Shown piece by piece: positions 45,561 through 56,190 of a stretch of 64,000 bases of DNA. The notes under the pieces are model-generated. The model was given only the letters and a program-made list of their open reading frames with translations, ran no database searches and was not told the origin of the DNA. The position numbers and the translations under genes were made by a program. The DNA lies in NCBI GenBank assembly GCA_030762175.1, contig CM060846.1, forward strand, positions 238,938,012 to 239,002,011. The letters run 5' to 3'. Positions within the stretch are counted from its first letter, which is position 1; each line of letters begins with the position of its first letter. This stretch comes from Metallyticus violacea (taxonomy: Eukaryota > Arthropoda > Insecta > Mantodea > Metallyticidae).

Positions 45561-48180
45561 ACATCTTCAATACCCACTGCTGCTTCAAATTCTGCGTCTG
45601 CTCCTTCCCATAACGATAACGTCATTAATAACGCCCTCAATGTTCTGAAGTTTTAGGCAAGTTATATTATTATGTATAGTCTATTTCTTTTGCAAGGATT
45701 TTTCTTGATTATTTTTATGTGCGAGAACAAAGAAGTAAAACTCGTTCTTTTGAGGCCATATTTAGCCTCTTTATCTATTAAATTTGGTTTGAAGAAATTT
45801 TGCTGTTGGCTACACTGTAAAAGAGTGACCTTCCTTTATTGTGGGTTGTGTTTACATAAGCTGTATAGCGAGGAGGGGCTTTTTGCCCTAAGAATTTTAG
45901 AACTTAAAATGTCTGTTCGAGGACTAACCAAGGTTCTACCAGGACTCTATACTTCTGGTTGTTTGCCACAAATGGGAGTGGTTTCCCGCAAGGTATGACT
46001 TTTTCTGACGTAGTTTTAATTCTAAGTGTTAATTTCAGTTTAGTTTCTGGAGCATTTCGTGAGTTCACAAAGCAGTCACAGACACCTAAAAACGTGGAAT
46101 TTGTCATTTACAATTACCACAGTAACACACATACATTAACAAATAATGTCATGTAAATCTGCATAAATGGTTACAATAAAAATGAAAAAGTAACACCTTG
46201 AACAACTCAGTTGAAACAGAAACAGGCGAATCTCTCATTCACACAAATTGTACTATATATTTACATATACATTAATATAATAAAATCATTAATGTTTTTA
46301 AATCAGAAATTAGTTAAGGCTAGGTGCCACTACCATCACCTGCAGCAGTTAAATGGAAATGTAGCTTTACGGTCTGTTATGCCAAGGAGAACAACTTAAA
46401 AAATATGAAAAACATGTGCGCAGTGCATCTAATGAGTAACTCGGCTATAATATAAGGGTTTGGACATCGTACTCTATAGAAAACATTGACAATTGAATGG
46501 ATCAAATTGTGCCTAATTAATGAGCAAATTAGGTAGATAATGTCTAATGACCATCACTTTGATCAAAACTTATGAACATAAATATACTGCCAAGTAATTT
46601 AACATACGTGAGCTAGCAGTGGCTGTCAAATGAAGCAGACAGCACTTTGTTTCAAAGATTGAAACAAAATTTCATTAACAGTGTGCACTTTGATCATGCA
46701 AAAAATGTCATTGCTATTCCATTCTCATCTATCTTTATTTTGTTAGTGTCAGTAAGCATTGTTCAGTTTAAAAAATCAAGTTATTGGAAGAACACTTTAT
46801 CATTGAGCTAATTTATAAGTCATCCTCTGTATTTCCATTCTGTGAAAACAGTGCATCAATTGCACATTTTGTTTTTAAAATAATTACAATGGTAATTTTA
46901 GGTGATTCGCCTGATATAGCAAGGAATGGCAAATGAGTGTGGAACATGTCAATTACATTAATATCAACCTGTACTAAATGAACTATATGTATTTGTATAA
47001 TCATCTTATAATTATTTTTACATATATGTATACATGATGTTATAAGGGGTATCTGTCAACACCACATGATTCATTTCTAAGAGGTAAATGTTGTTTGACA
47101 CTTTATTGTCTTTTAAGCATTAGGCATTATAAGCCATGCTCTAGGGGTTTCAAGCGACTGAAATGCCATGCTTCACAGTTATTGGAAGTCCAATAGCATT
47201 CCTTTTAAGGAAGGGGTAATAACCTAAAAAGTGATATAAATGATTGAATTCAGAAAGATCTGCAGCACATTGCTAGGGAAAGCATACATCCTAATGTAAA
47301 ATTCATAGAATCTTTTTACAGGTATGATGAGCCATTTCTATACTAAAAGATTGCAAAGATGAAAGAGCACATAAGGAAATTTAGTACTTCACATAGTAAT
47401 TGATGGTTTACATGCTTTCAGTTTATGGCGAGAGCACTTAACAAGGCATGGATTCTATCTCAACTGAATAGGCAAAATTTTTTTGAGCATTCCGTGCCAA
47501 AACAAACATCTAACAAAATTTCCACCACATTGTCTCCAATTTGGAATATATTTTTTCTGGATGTAAATATCAGTAAATTAATAACTTTGATAAAATGTTA
47601 GTTTAATAATATCAATAGATTCTCAGATATGATTTTAGGAAGTTTATTAAATTATTAAATAATTTTAAATAAATTATTTCTATAATTTTCTTAGACATGA
47701 AATTTAACACAGAAGATGTATTTGTTTTTATAAATACATAATTCTTTATACTTATATATTCAGCATTAAAAAATAATTCTGCAAATATGCCCTTTTGGCC
47801 ATTCAATTCAAGAAAAAAATTCAAGCATATGGAACTGCTTATATGCACAATGATGAAAATGTGCCAATTTAGATAATGGGGCATAAATGTGTATGAAAGT
47901 GAACTCTCATTAAATAGATAAAAAAAAAAATGGAATATTGATGGGCAATTTAAGCATGAAAGGGATGTTTCACATATGAGCACTAGTCAATAAAGACTGA
48001 GAATCATTGTTTTTCTCATTACACAGTGGAGATTGGTAGTGCAACAATATTTCGTGAGAACAGATCTCATGATTGATGGTAAAAATTGTAAGTGCATGCA
48101 TCTTAGTAAAGGATGTCAGCAAAAAGTGTGTTGTGTAAAATGGAGTCATTGTAATAATAGTATATTGCTCTGAAATTTTG
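45561..48180. other. Anonymous DNA
   Basis: AT-rich, no gene recognised. The 108-codon frame at 45672-45998 has no familiar motif. Confidence 0.4.
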
Positions 48181-49020
48181 CTTCTCTCTGCAGATATACA
48201 GTATGGAAATGTACATAATGTTACAGCAAGTATATGGCAGTGATGTTCTGCCACAATCACCCACATTTCAATGGTTAAAATAATTTAAGAAGGGCCACCA
48301 TGGTTAATAACAAAGCAGGGCAGTCCAGATGTTCCAACCATGTAGTGAATGAGACCATAATTAACTATCAATGAATAACAGTGGATAGACTGTCAGGCAT
48401 GAGAGTGCATTGACCATTCTGCATGATGGTTACTCATGAGACACACATGTGCCACATGGGTGTCGAGATTGCTGATGCATGAACAGAAGATGGTGCAAGT
48501 GGACTGGTGTCAGGAGCTTCAGTTTTCGATGGCAAAGCGCAACAATATATGCCTGAATTCTATCATTACAAGCAATGAGACTTGACTTCACCAGTACGAT
48601 CCCAAAAACAAACTGGCCTGCTCAATCTGGAAATTAAGCTGGTTTTCTCTGACAATAAAGAAGTCCAAGTTTTGTTCAGCAGGAGAGGTTAAGGTGATTT
48701 CGTATTTTGATTGTTTTAGAATGGTTTATAAACATGAAGGCTCCCCACAAACAATGGTTAATGGGGAATATTTCAAGACTGTTTTAAGTGTTCCGGCTGA
48801 ACGCATCTAATGAAAATGCTCAGAGCTGCATCCATCTGATTGGTTCCTTCACCATGACAATGCATGCCCTCACATTTACAATGTTGTTTGTTGCTAACAT
48901 TTGGGCAGGAAAGGCATTAAATGTGTTTTCCTTTCCCTCCATACTGCTTGGACCTATCTCAGTGTTACTTTTTTTTCTGTTCTGTTGGCTCAAAAATTAT
49001 CTGCAGGGCCAGAAAGATGA
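48181..49020 (+). mobile_element. Mariner-like transposase remnant
   Basis: Frames in order: MLQQVYGSDVLPQSPTFQWL (mariner N-terminal 'xxVYGxxALSxxxVFxWxxxF'), KKSKFCSAGEVKVISYFDCF with VYKHEGSPQTMVNGEYFKTV ('FFDxxGIVHxEFxPxGxTVNxxFY'), then SDWFLHHDNACPHI (normally WxLHHDNAPxH, second catalytic Asp) and PPYCLDLSQCYFFFCS ('PYSPDLAPCDFFLFP', third block). The first catalytic block is unclear. Stops and frame changes abound. Confidence 0.75.
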
Positions 49021-49034
49021 AAGGATTGAAGTCT

Positions 49035-49430
49035 AACGTCAGCTACTGGAAATGCATAATGAATATCTGCATTTTTTGGAGAAGCTGGTGACCAGTGATG
49101 AGTTGGGCATCGCTACCATACACCAGAGAACAAAGTCCAATCCATCCAGTTGGCAATCTGCAGCAATCAGATGTTCACTGTCTTTTGGGACATTTCAGGA
49201 ATACTGCTAATGGATGGGCTTCCACAAAGAATGACTCAACAGCAAGGTGTGCTATGAGACCCTTACGTGGCTTAGATGCAAGATTCAGCAGTAGCAAAAG
49301 GAAAAGTGGTTGACAGAAGTGTACCTCCAACATGACAATGCATAGCCCCACACCAGCAACACCACCAGAAAATTGGCATTTCTTGGGCTCATTGTTGTGT
49401 AGCACCAAGATCATTAATTATAATAGGGCA
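49035..49430 (+). mobile_element. Second mariner-like fragment, overlapping blocks
   Basis: Starting near 49080, TSDELGIATIHQRTKSNPSS and, in another frame, FWDISGILLMDGLPQRMTQQ, then LQHDNA-like and ENWHFLGSL-like residues. These are the 'TGDETWVYxYxPExKxQS' and 'FFDxxGILLxDFLPxGxTxN' blocks of mariner. They repeat, in order, the part of the enzyme already present to the left, so this is a separate fragment placed in tandem. Confidence 0.6.
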
Positions 49431-50315
49431 TGCTCCTAGTGGATGTGATGTGAAAGCAATAGTGCTTCCATAGTTTAGGTGGGACATGCTTTTCCCCATA
49501 TTACCAGACATTCAAACACTTTTAAATGAAATCACAGGAAATGTTAACAATTATGAATAATTATATTAAATTGACTAATTAAGTAGTACTGATATATTAA
49601 CACTAAGTAACAAATGAGCTTCATAAGAACACAATAAAGTACTATGTTTCAGGAAACTAAAGCTGAAAAAGAAAATGCAATTGTATTATTTATTTATTTT
49701 GACAGTTACAACAAACCATGCCTCTATTTACTTCATGAAATTATTTTTAAGAAGAGTTGTTAAGCTCTATGAACTTAAATATCAACCTAAGATATTTCTA
49801 TCACTCTGATGGAGTGACAGGTCATATTTTTGGACTTCATAATTTTCTGAGCTAGAACAGAATCTCTACAATTATAAATGTTGAGCAATGTGTTTGTAAT
49901 TATTATTGACTTTTCAATTAATGACATGCATGACAGACCACATTTATAAGCATGTGCTGAAAATTCTGCTTCAGCAAAGTTCGTTGATTTGCTACATTTT
50001 AAAAACACGCCTTCATATCTCTCACTAATTAATATTTCAGATATTTTATGTAATATCACAATCACTTCAACTTGAAAATCTTTCGGCCATATCAATCCTT
50101 TCCAATTCATGAATGACAAACATTTAAACTTTGCCCCATGTTCTGTGTATCAATTTCCATTTTCTTGTCCTCATGACTGGGGCACATGACACTGTGTCTT
50201 TTACTTTATTTATCACATTTACAATATATATCAAACTTGTTTTTCAATATATTTCACTTTCTTTCAGCTCATCAACATTTAGCGTATGATGCATTAGGTC
50301 TATATTCTTATAAAG
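49431..50315. other. Anonymous DNA
   Basis: Nothing recognised. The 110-codon minus frame (49787-50119) has no known motif. Confidence 0.4.
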
Positions 50316-50440
50316 AAGTTAATAAATACTTAAATGTAAATTGGAACTTGCACAGTGAAGCTAATCATATTAATTGATATCATTGTATGATTCAGTTGAA
50401 CTACACACTCTTAAAGCTTCACTTACTTTTCATAAATGTA

Positions 50441-50481
50441 TGGAATCGGTTTTGAGAACATTTAGTTCCCATCTTCAGCCT
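50441..50481 (-). ncRNA. Hammerhead-like motif, PLE family A, left arm (degenerate)
   Basis: On the minus strand: AGG, CTGAAGA (50472-50478), a stem II with GAAC/GTTC, then CAAA where an active ribozyme needs GAAA, then ACCGAT. The GAAA change and the broken stem III predict inactivity. Confidence 0.5.
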
Positions 50482-50728
50482 GGCTAAAGTTCAACTGTCG
50501 GATCATTCGTTGAGCTGTGGGAATGTATATTCTGCTCTGGTGGTGGTGTGATAAACTTGTAGTTTATGTTTTCATCCCCGGCAATGTCGAAGTTCATTAT
50601 GCTATCTTTGTATTTGTAGATGTAGATTGAAACATAAACTACATAAACTGCAAGTTTATCACATCACCACCAGAGCAGAATATATATTCCCACAGTTCAA
50701 CAAATGATCCAACAGTTGAACTTTAGCC

Positions 50729-50769
50729 TGGCTGAAGATGGGAACTAAATGTTCTAGAAACCGGTTTCA
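50729..50769 (+). ncRNA. Hammerhead-like motif, PLE family A, right arm
   Basis: TGG (50729-50731) pairs with TCA (50767-50769) as stem I. CTGAAGA (50732-50738) fits CUGANGA. Stem II forms U-A, G·U, then, after a one-base bulge, GAAC/GTTC with a short loop. GAAA (50757-50760) is followed by CCGGT, making stem III ACC/GGU without a loop, then U as the base before the cleavage point. All core boxes are present. A stem III this short suggests activity only as a dimer, as described for PLE hammerheads. Confidence 0.65.
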
Positions 50770-50853
50770 TACATTTATGAAAAGTAAGTGAAGCTTTAAG
50801 AGTGTGTAGTTTCACTGAATCATACAATAATATCAATTAATAAGTTAATAAAT

Positions 50854-51194
50854 GTTTTACAGAAAATTCATCACTGCTAGAGAGCTGCAACTTAATTAGA
50901 TTTACTAATTTTAGTTTCTTTTCTGATTCTTGCAAATACATAGTCATTTGCCTGTACTGATTAACTCTGCCTTCAAAAATCTTGAAATTTACCAAACAGC
51001 GTATTTAGCATTTACTTGAGAAACTATATCCCCATAAACATAAATTAAAGTTTCCATTTTGTGTTTCGAATGTCTAAGCTTCTGTGGTTAAGCGATCAAA
51101 ATTATGGGTTGCAGTTGAAACAAATATTTAAAATTTTATTTTTATCATTACTGAATCCTAAAGGAGCAGTGGCAGATTTATAATATTAACAATA

Positions 51195-51254
<60 letters not shown>

Positions 51255-51431
51255 TATCGATTGTTTAAAGTGCTATAATTTTAACATTGTTAGTCATGTA
51301 TTTTTAATGTTAATAACTATAACAATTTTATCTTATTTAAAATAACAGAGGTTTTAATTTCTGCATTAAACTTAGCTATACAACTATTAAAATATAAATT
51401 CATGTACCCAAACGAACAATGCATTACATAT
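50854..51431. other. Anonymous DNA with (ATT)n
   Basis: Contains an (ATT)n microsatellite at 51189-51254. Nothing else recognised. Confidence 0.5.
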
Positions 51432-51495
51432 AGTTGATATTATTGTATGATTCAGTTGAACTACACACTCTTAACGCTTCACTTGTAATAATGTA

Positions 51496-51536
51496 TGGAA
51501 CTGGTTTTGAGAACATTTAGCACTCATCTTCAGCCA
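51496..51536 (-). ncRNA. Hammerhead-like motif of the long PLE family A copy
   Basis: On the minus strand: stem I TGG (51534-51536) with CCA (51496-51498); core CTGAAGA (51527-51533); then CAAA in place of GAAA and ACCAGT in place of ACCGGT. Probably inactive. Stem I pairing is complete and differs at the middle pair from the 6.7 kb copy (G-C against A-U). Confidence 0.55.
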
Positions 51537-52395
51537 GGCTAAAGTTCAACTGTTGGATCATTCGTTGAGCTGTGGGAATGTGTATTCTGCTCTGGTGGTG
51601 GTGTGATAAACTTGTAGTTTATGCTTTCATCTCTGGCAGTGTCGAATTTCATTAGACTCTTTGTATTTGTAGATGTAGATTTTCTCCCAGATTGCTAGTT
51701 CCAGAGGTCCGTGTACTGATTTGAATTATTTTGCTTTATTCGTTATGTTGTGATTTTGGGTCCAAAAATGATATGCTACTGCTGATTTCTCTATTTGCTT
51801 GTACTTTATGCTCCTGAAATGTTCCTTTAACTGTGTGCCTATGTTTCTCTTTGTTTTTGCAATGTAGATTTTTTCACATTCTGCACAATTTATTTTATAA
51901 ATACCTGCTTTATCCTCTTGTGGAATACTGTCATTAACATTGTCTATCAGTACGTTTTTAACATTACATCTATTACTTGGTGCTAACCTGATATTAAAAT
52001 CTTTAAGAATATTCTGAAATTTTTTTGTAGGCCATGGATAATATGTGAATTTTTTTAAAAATTAGCTTATCTTTTCTTGCTGAAAGTGTTGTGGTTTCTT
52101 TGATATGTTTTTGTCTCTTGAATTTCTACACCTTTTTGTGTACTAGTTCTTTTTAAAACTATTTTTAACTGGTGTTTCTTCTATTTGTTCATATTCATAA
52201 AAAATATTTTTCTTTGCTAATTTGTAGGTTATCTAGCCGGTGTTTTAAACTGTTGATAACTGCATGTTTGTGCGCTGTCTGGTTAAATCTGTGAGCTTTG
52301 ATGTGATTATCTGCGTGTATATTCTTTCTGTATATTCCAAATTTCCTTGACATTTCATTATTTTAATATCTGAGAATGGCAACATGTTATCTGTT

Positions 52396-53460
52396 GTACT
52401 TACAAAGGTGTATAGACAATGGAGTGGCAATATATCCTAAACTTAGGTATTCATTCTTTTACACTAACTCCATTTACTTACATAAAAGTAAGACGAGTTT
52501 CGGGAGAATCTCTCCTATCTTCAGTTACTCATTGACCCACCATTACTCAAAATGATGGCTGTACACCCAGATGTTTCTGTGGTGGCCTCTGTTGGTTCAA
52601 GTATGAAATTGCTGAGTTCATCCATAGGAGGAAACTCGAAATTCAATAGGTTTTCTCTATTTTTTAATATAAAAATTTTTTCCAAGTGGATAACTCCAAG
52701 GGTTGTAAAGATATTTCAGCAGTTTAATTTCTGGTTTTATTTCATGGTTTTTGGTCCAAAAGTGAGCTGCTACTGCTGATTTATTTACCTGCTTAAACTG
52801 AATATTCCTAAAATGTTCTTTCCTCCGAATTTCCAAACTTCTCTTTGTTTTGCCTATGTAGCTCTGTTCACAATCTGCACATTTTATTTCATAAATTCCT
52901 GATTTCTGTTCTGTTGATATGGAGTCTTTTACTGTGCAATCTAATAAATTCTTGATGTTGTATCTGTTCTTTGGGGCTAACATTATCCCATGTTCTTTGA
53001 AAATTTTCTTCAACTTGTTGTGGTAAATTGGATGGTACGTGAAACTTTTGAATTTGTATTCTTCTTTTGTGTTTTTCAGTGTGGAAACTTCCCTTATCCG
53101 TTTTTGTCTTTTAAATTTATTGATAGTTTTTATCACTGTGTCTTTGTTGAAACCATTGATTATAGCTGTCTTTATTATTTGTTTGTATTCTATTTTGTAC
53201 TCTGCTTCTGTGAGTGAAATATTCATCAATCTGTGTGCCAAACTGTGAAATACTGCATACTTATATGGAATGGGGCTATAACTCTCATTTTTTATGTAGT
53301 TTTCCGTATGTGTTTCTTTTCTGTAAATTCTAAAATTCAAACCATCTCCATTTCTTATAATTTTTAAGCCTAGAAATGGTAGCCAACCATTTCTTTGTTC
53401 TTCTATAGTAAATTGTATAGATTCATATTACAAATTAAGAAGTTTCAGCGCATCTATTAT
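52396..53460 (-). mobile_element. PLE family B, minus-strand arm of a head-to-head pair
   Basis: The frame 52657-53340 (minus, 227 codons) covers the end of RT, linker and endonuclease: FRIYRKETHTENYIKNESYS, SFTYHPIYHNKLKKIFKEHG, MLAPKNRYNIKNLLDCTVKD, and the GIY-YIG domain SGIYEIKCADCEQSYIGKTK with Arg and Glu residues following (EIRRKEHFRN). The C-terminus is frameshifted near 52690. Past it lies a 3' non-coding region with a good hammerhead and an outer end at 52396. The 5' truncation point is 53460, within the RT block before the thumb. Closely matches the facing arm. Confidence 0.92.
52486..52530 (-). ncRNA. Hammerhead ribozyme (type I, complete core)
   Basis: On the minus strand: stem I GAGTAA (52525-52530) pairs fully with TTACTT (52486-52491; one G·U pair). 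Core CTGAAGA (52518-52524). Stem II GGAGA/TCTCC with GAT loop, one unpaired T and an A·C at its base. GAAA (52498-52501). Stem III A-U and C-G around a two-base UC loop. Cleavage triplet GTC (52492-52494), the best-cleaved natural triplet. Every invariant position is present. It sits downstream of the endonuclease in a PLE, a known location. Activity is inferred from structure only. Confidence 0.8.
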
Positions 53461-55260
53461 AAAAACAAAAGAAAAACCAGTTATATATATAAAAGCAGAC
53501 AAAAGTAATAAAATAGCCATTTTAGACGAAAAAGAATACATAAATATAATGAAACTATGTTAAAAGGACAAGACTACAAACCAATTGATAAGAATCTGCT
53601 CAATAAATGCATTAAAATATTGATCAAAACATTAAATGAAGTCAAAACACTATCCACTACTGAAAAACAGAATATCACACAGAGTAATCCAGTACTACCC
53701 AGGCTTTATGCACTACCTAAAATACATAAAAATGATAACAGCATGAGACCAATAATAAACAATATCAATTCACCACATACCAGGTAGAAAAAAAATTGAT
53801 CAAAGTCTTCAATTCTTTTAAGAGATTCCAAAGTTTGAACATTATAAATTCAGTTAATCTAGTCAAAAAACTTAAAAATAGCAGAATTATGGCTAGAGAG
53901 ATAATGGTTTCATTTGATGTAAAAGCCTTATTCCTGAGCATACCTACAGAGAAACTTATGCTTATGCTAAAAAAAGGTTAGCATCAATAAATTTAAAAAC
54001 AGAAGAAATAGAAGATTTATTAAATCTTACTAATATTTGCATTAAACAAAATTACTTCAGCTTGAACAAAAAATATAACCAACAAGCTTCAGGCCTAACT
54101 TTGGGAAACGCTTTGTCACCATTTCTAGCAGAGTTATTCATGAGTTCATTTGAAACACATATCACAAAAGCCATCCCTTTAATTTTCAAGTCATGGTATA
54201 GGTTTGTGGATGACATTTTTTCAATAATACAAAAGAAACAGTCAGAAGATGCCCTGAAACTTCTTAATTTGCAACATGATTCTATACAATTTACCATAGA
54301 AGAAGAAAGAAAAGACTGGCTACCATTTCTAGATTTAAAAATTATAAGAAATGGAGATGGTTTGAATTTTAGAATTTACAGAAAAGAAACACATACGGAA
54401 AACTACATAAAAAATGAGAGTTATAACCCCATTCCACATAAGTGTGCAGTATTTCACAGTTTGGCACACAGATTAATGAATATTTCACTCACAGAAGCAG
54501 AGTACAAAATAGAATACAAACAAATAATAAAGACGGCTATAATCAATGGTTTCAACAAAGACACAGTGATAAAAATTATCAATAAATCTAAAAGACAAAA
54601 AGGGATAAGGGAAGTTTCCACACTGAAAAACACAAAAGAAGAATACAAATTCAAAAGTTTCACGTACCATCCAATTTACCACAACAAGTTGAAGAAAATT
54701 TTCAAAGAACATGGGATAATGTTAGCCCCAAAGAACAGATATAACATCAAGAATTTATTAGATTGCACATTAAAAGACTCCATACCAACAGAACAGAAAT
54801 CATGAATTTACAAAATAAAATGTGCAGATTGTGAACAGAGCTACATAGGCAAAACAAAGAGAAGTTTGGAAATTCGGAAGAAAGAACATTTTATGAATAT
54901 TCAGTTTAAGCAGATGAATAAATCAGCAGTAGCAGCTCACTTTTGGACCAAAAACAATGAAATAAAACTGGAAATTAAACTGCTGAAACATTTTCACAAC
55001 CTATTGGAGTTATCCACTTGGGAAAAAAAATTTATATTAAAAAATAGAGAGAACCTAATGAATTTCGAGTTTCCTCCTATGGGTGAACTCAGAAATTTCG
55101 TACTTGAACCAACAGAGGCCACCACAGAAATATCTAGGTGTCCAGCCATCATTTTGAGTAATGGCGGTTTGGTGAGCAATTGAAGATGGGAGAGATTCTC
55201 AAGAAATTCTCAGAGATTCTCTGGAGTTTATTTTAAAAAAATGAATACCTAAGTTTAGGA
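53461..55260 (+). mobile_element. PLE family B, plus-strand arm of a head-to-head pair
   Basis: Nearly the whole protein in broken frames: KPVIYIKADKSNKIAILDEK (from 53472), LPRLYALPKIHKNDNSMRPI (53557-53787), MVSFDVKALFLSIPTEKLML (53796-53981), SGLTLGNALSPFLAELFMSS and YRFVDDIFSIIQ (54062-54805, both catalytic Asp present), then linker and endonuclease. The first G of GIY is mutated to a stop (TGA at 54803-54805), so the frame resumes as IYKIKCADCEQSYIGKTKRS and ends GLVSN at 55183. The 5' end is truncated before KADK. The 3' terminus has a damaged hammerhead. It abuts the minus arm at about 53460. Confidence 0.92.
55172..55215 (+). ncRNA. Damaged hammerhead-like motif, PLE family B
   Basis: TTGAAGA (55180-55186) stands for CTGAAGA, stem II GGGAGA...TCTC is followed by AAGAAA, and the stem III/GUC part has been replaced by a repeated TCAGAGATTCTC. 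The homologous arm at 52486-52530 retains the intact version. Confidence 0.5.
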
Positions 55261-56190
55261 AACACATTATCTGTTTCTGTTTTGTATATAAATAATATGT
55301 GTCTATCTTTTATATTCAAAAGTTTTAAGGCATCATCAATGAGTTTTTTGTTAACTTTGGCAAATATATCGTTGACATATCTGCACCATACCTTAAATAT
55401 GCATAGAAAAGCTGTGTTGATGAGTGTTTCAAATCTACTCATGAAGAGGTTAGCTAGAATTGGAGACTAGGGGCTGCCCATTGTTGAATCCTGCTTGTTG
55501 TTTATAAAATTTTTATTTGAAAATGTAAAATAGGTTTGATTTATGTAAATTTCTGTGAGTTTGGTGTATTCTTTTATGTGTGTATCCTTAATTTCACTTG
55601 TTTTAAGCCAATCATATAGATAAATTAGGAGTTTTTCTTTCGGTATCCTTGGAAAGGGAGATTCTACGTCAAAAGATATTACAGTGTCAGAGGTATATAG
55701 TTGTATGTCCTTAATTTTTTCTATTAACTGATATGAATTGTTTATACTCCTGCTTTGAAATTCAGGTAATGTCTTGAAGCTAACCATTTAGCTAGAAGGA
55801 GTATTGATGTTGTTAATGATGGGACGCATACCATTTCCAGTCTTGTGAATTTTAGGTAAACCACATATCTTAGTTGGGTTGCTCTGTTTTATTTTGTATA
55901 TTGTTTCCTTTGGAATGACTGTACATGCTTTTAGAACATCATTGAGGAATTAATACACCCTTTCAATGGGCCTGACTGGATCTGAACATATTCTTTTTTA
56001 TTTATCAAATTGTGCATTCTATTGTTATAATCTTCTTTATCTTATATTACTATTCTGTTTTCTTTGTCTGCTTTTGATAAATAATGTCTTTATCATTTAA
56101 GGATTTTATTGTGTTCTTATGTCTTGTATAATGCTGTATTCTTTTTAACCATACCTTAAAACTTTTTCTGATTTAAGTCTATTTCTTTTT

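Larger units (their letters stand above)
50328..50841. mobile_element. Inverted-twin PLE family A terminus (about 0.5 kb)
   Basis: The left arm (50328-50632, minus orientation) and right arm (50633-50841, plus) are the same PLE 3' end in head-to-head order. They share, inverted, CTCTGGTGGTGGTGTGATAA and CCCATCTTCAGCCTGGCTAA. AAGTTAATAAAT is duplicated exactly at 50316-50327 and 50842-50853 around the pair. Only the last few codons and the terminal region are present. Each arm carries a hammerhead-like motif. The arms differ in length, so this is not a simple palindrome of one copy. Confidence 0.88.
51432..56190 (-). mobile_element. Penelope-like element, family A, long copy split by a PLE pair
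   Basis: The minus-strand element is in two parts: 51432-52395 (terminus, endonuclease, linker) and 55261-56190 (RT). RT blocks from the right: a KADK-like block near 56050, VISFDVESPFPRIPKEKLL and IYINQTYFTFSN (55467-55787), DSTMGSP, then MSRFETLINTAFLCIF and WCRYVNDIFAKV (55233-55442). The catalytic YVDD has become YVND. The endonuclease near 51830-51930 aligns with the 6.6-7.8 kb copy. The interruption at 52395/55261 falls within one continuous RT reading (TETDNM or TETDNV followed by LPF/FP). Target duplication of the interrupting unit proves the two parts were once joined. Confidence 0.88.

Noticed and set aside
54454..54712. Minus-strand frames opposite the PLE family B endonuclease linker, mirrored at 52990-53248
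   Set aside because: They occur twice only because the two PLE arms are inverted copies; antisense shadows rich in Phe and Tyr.
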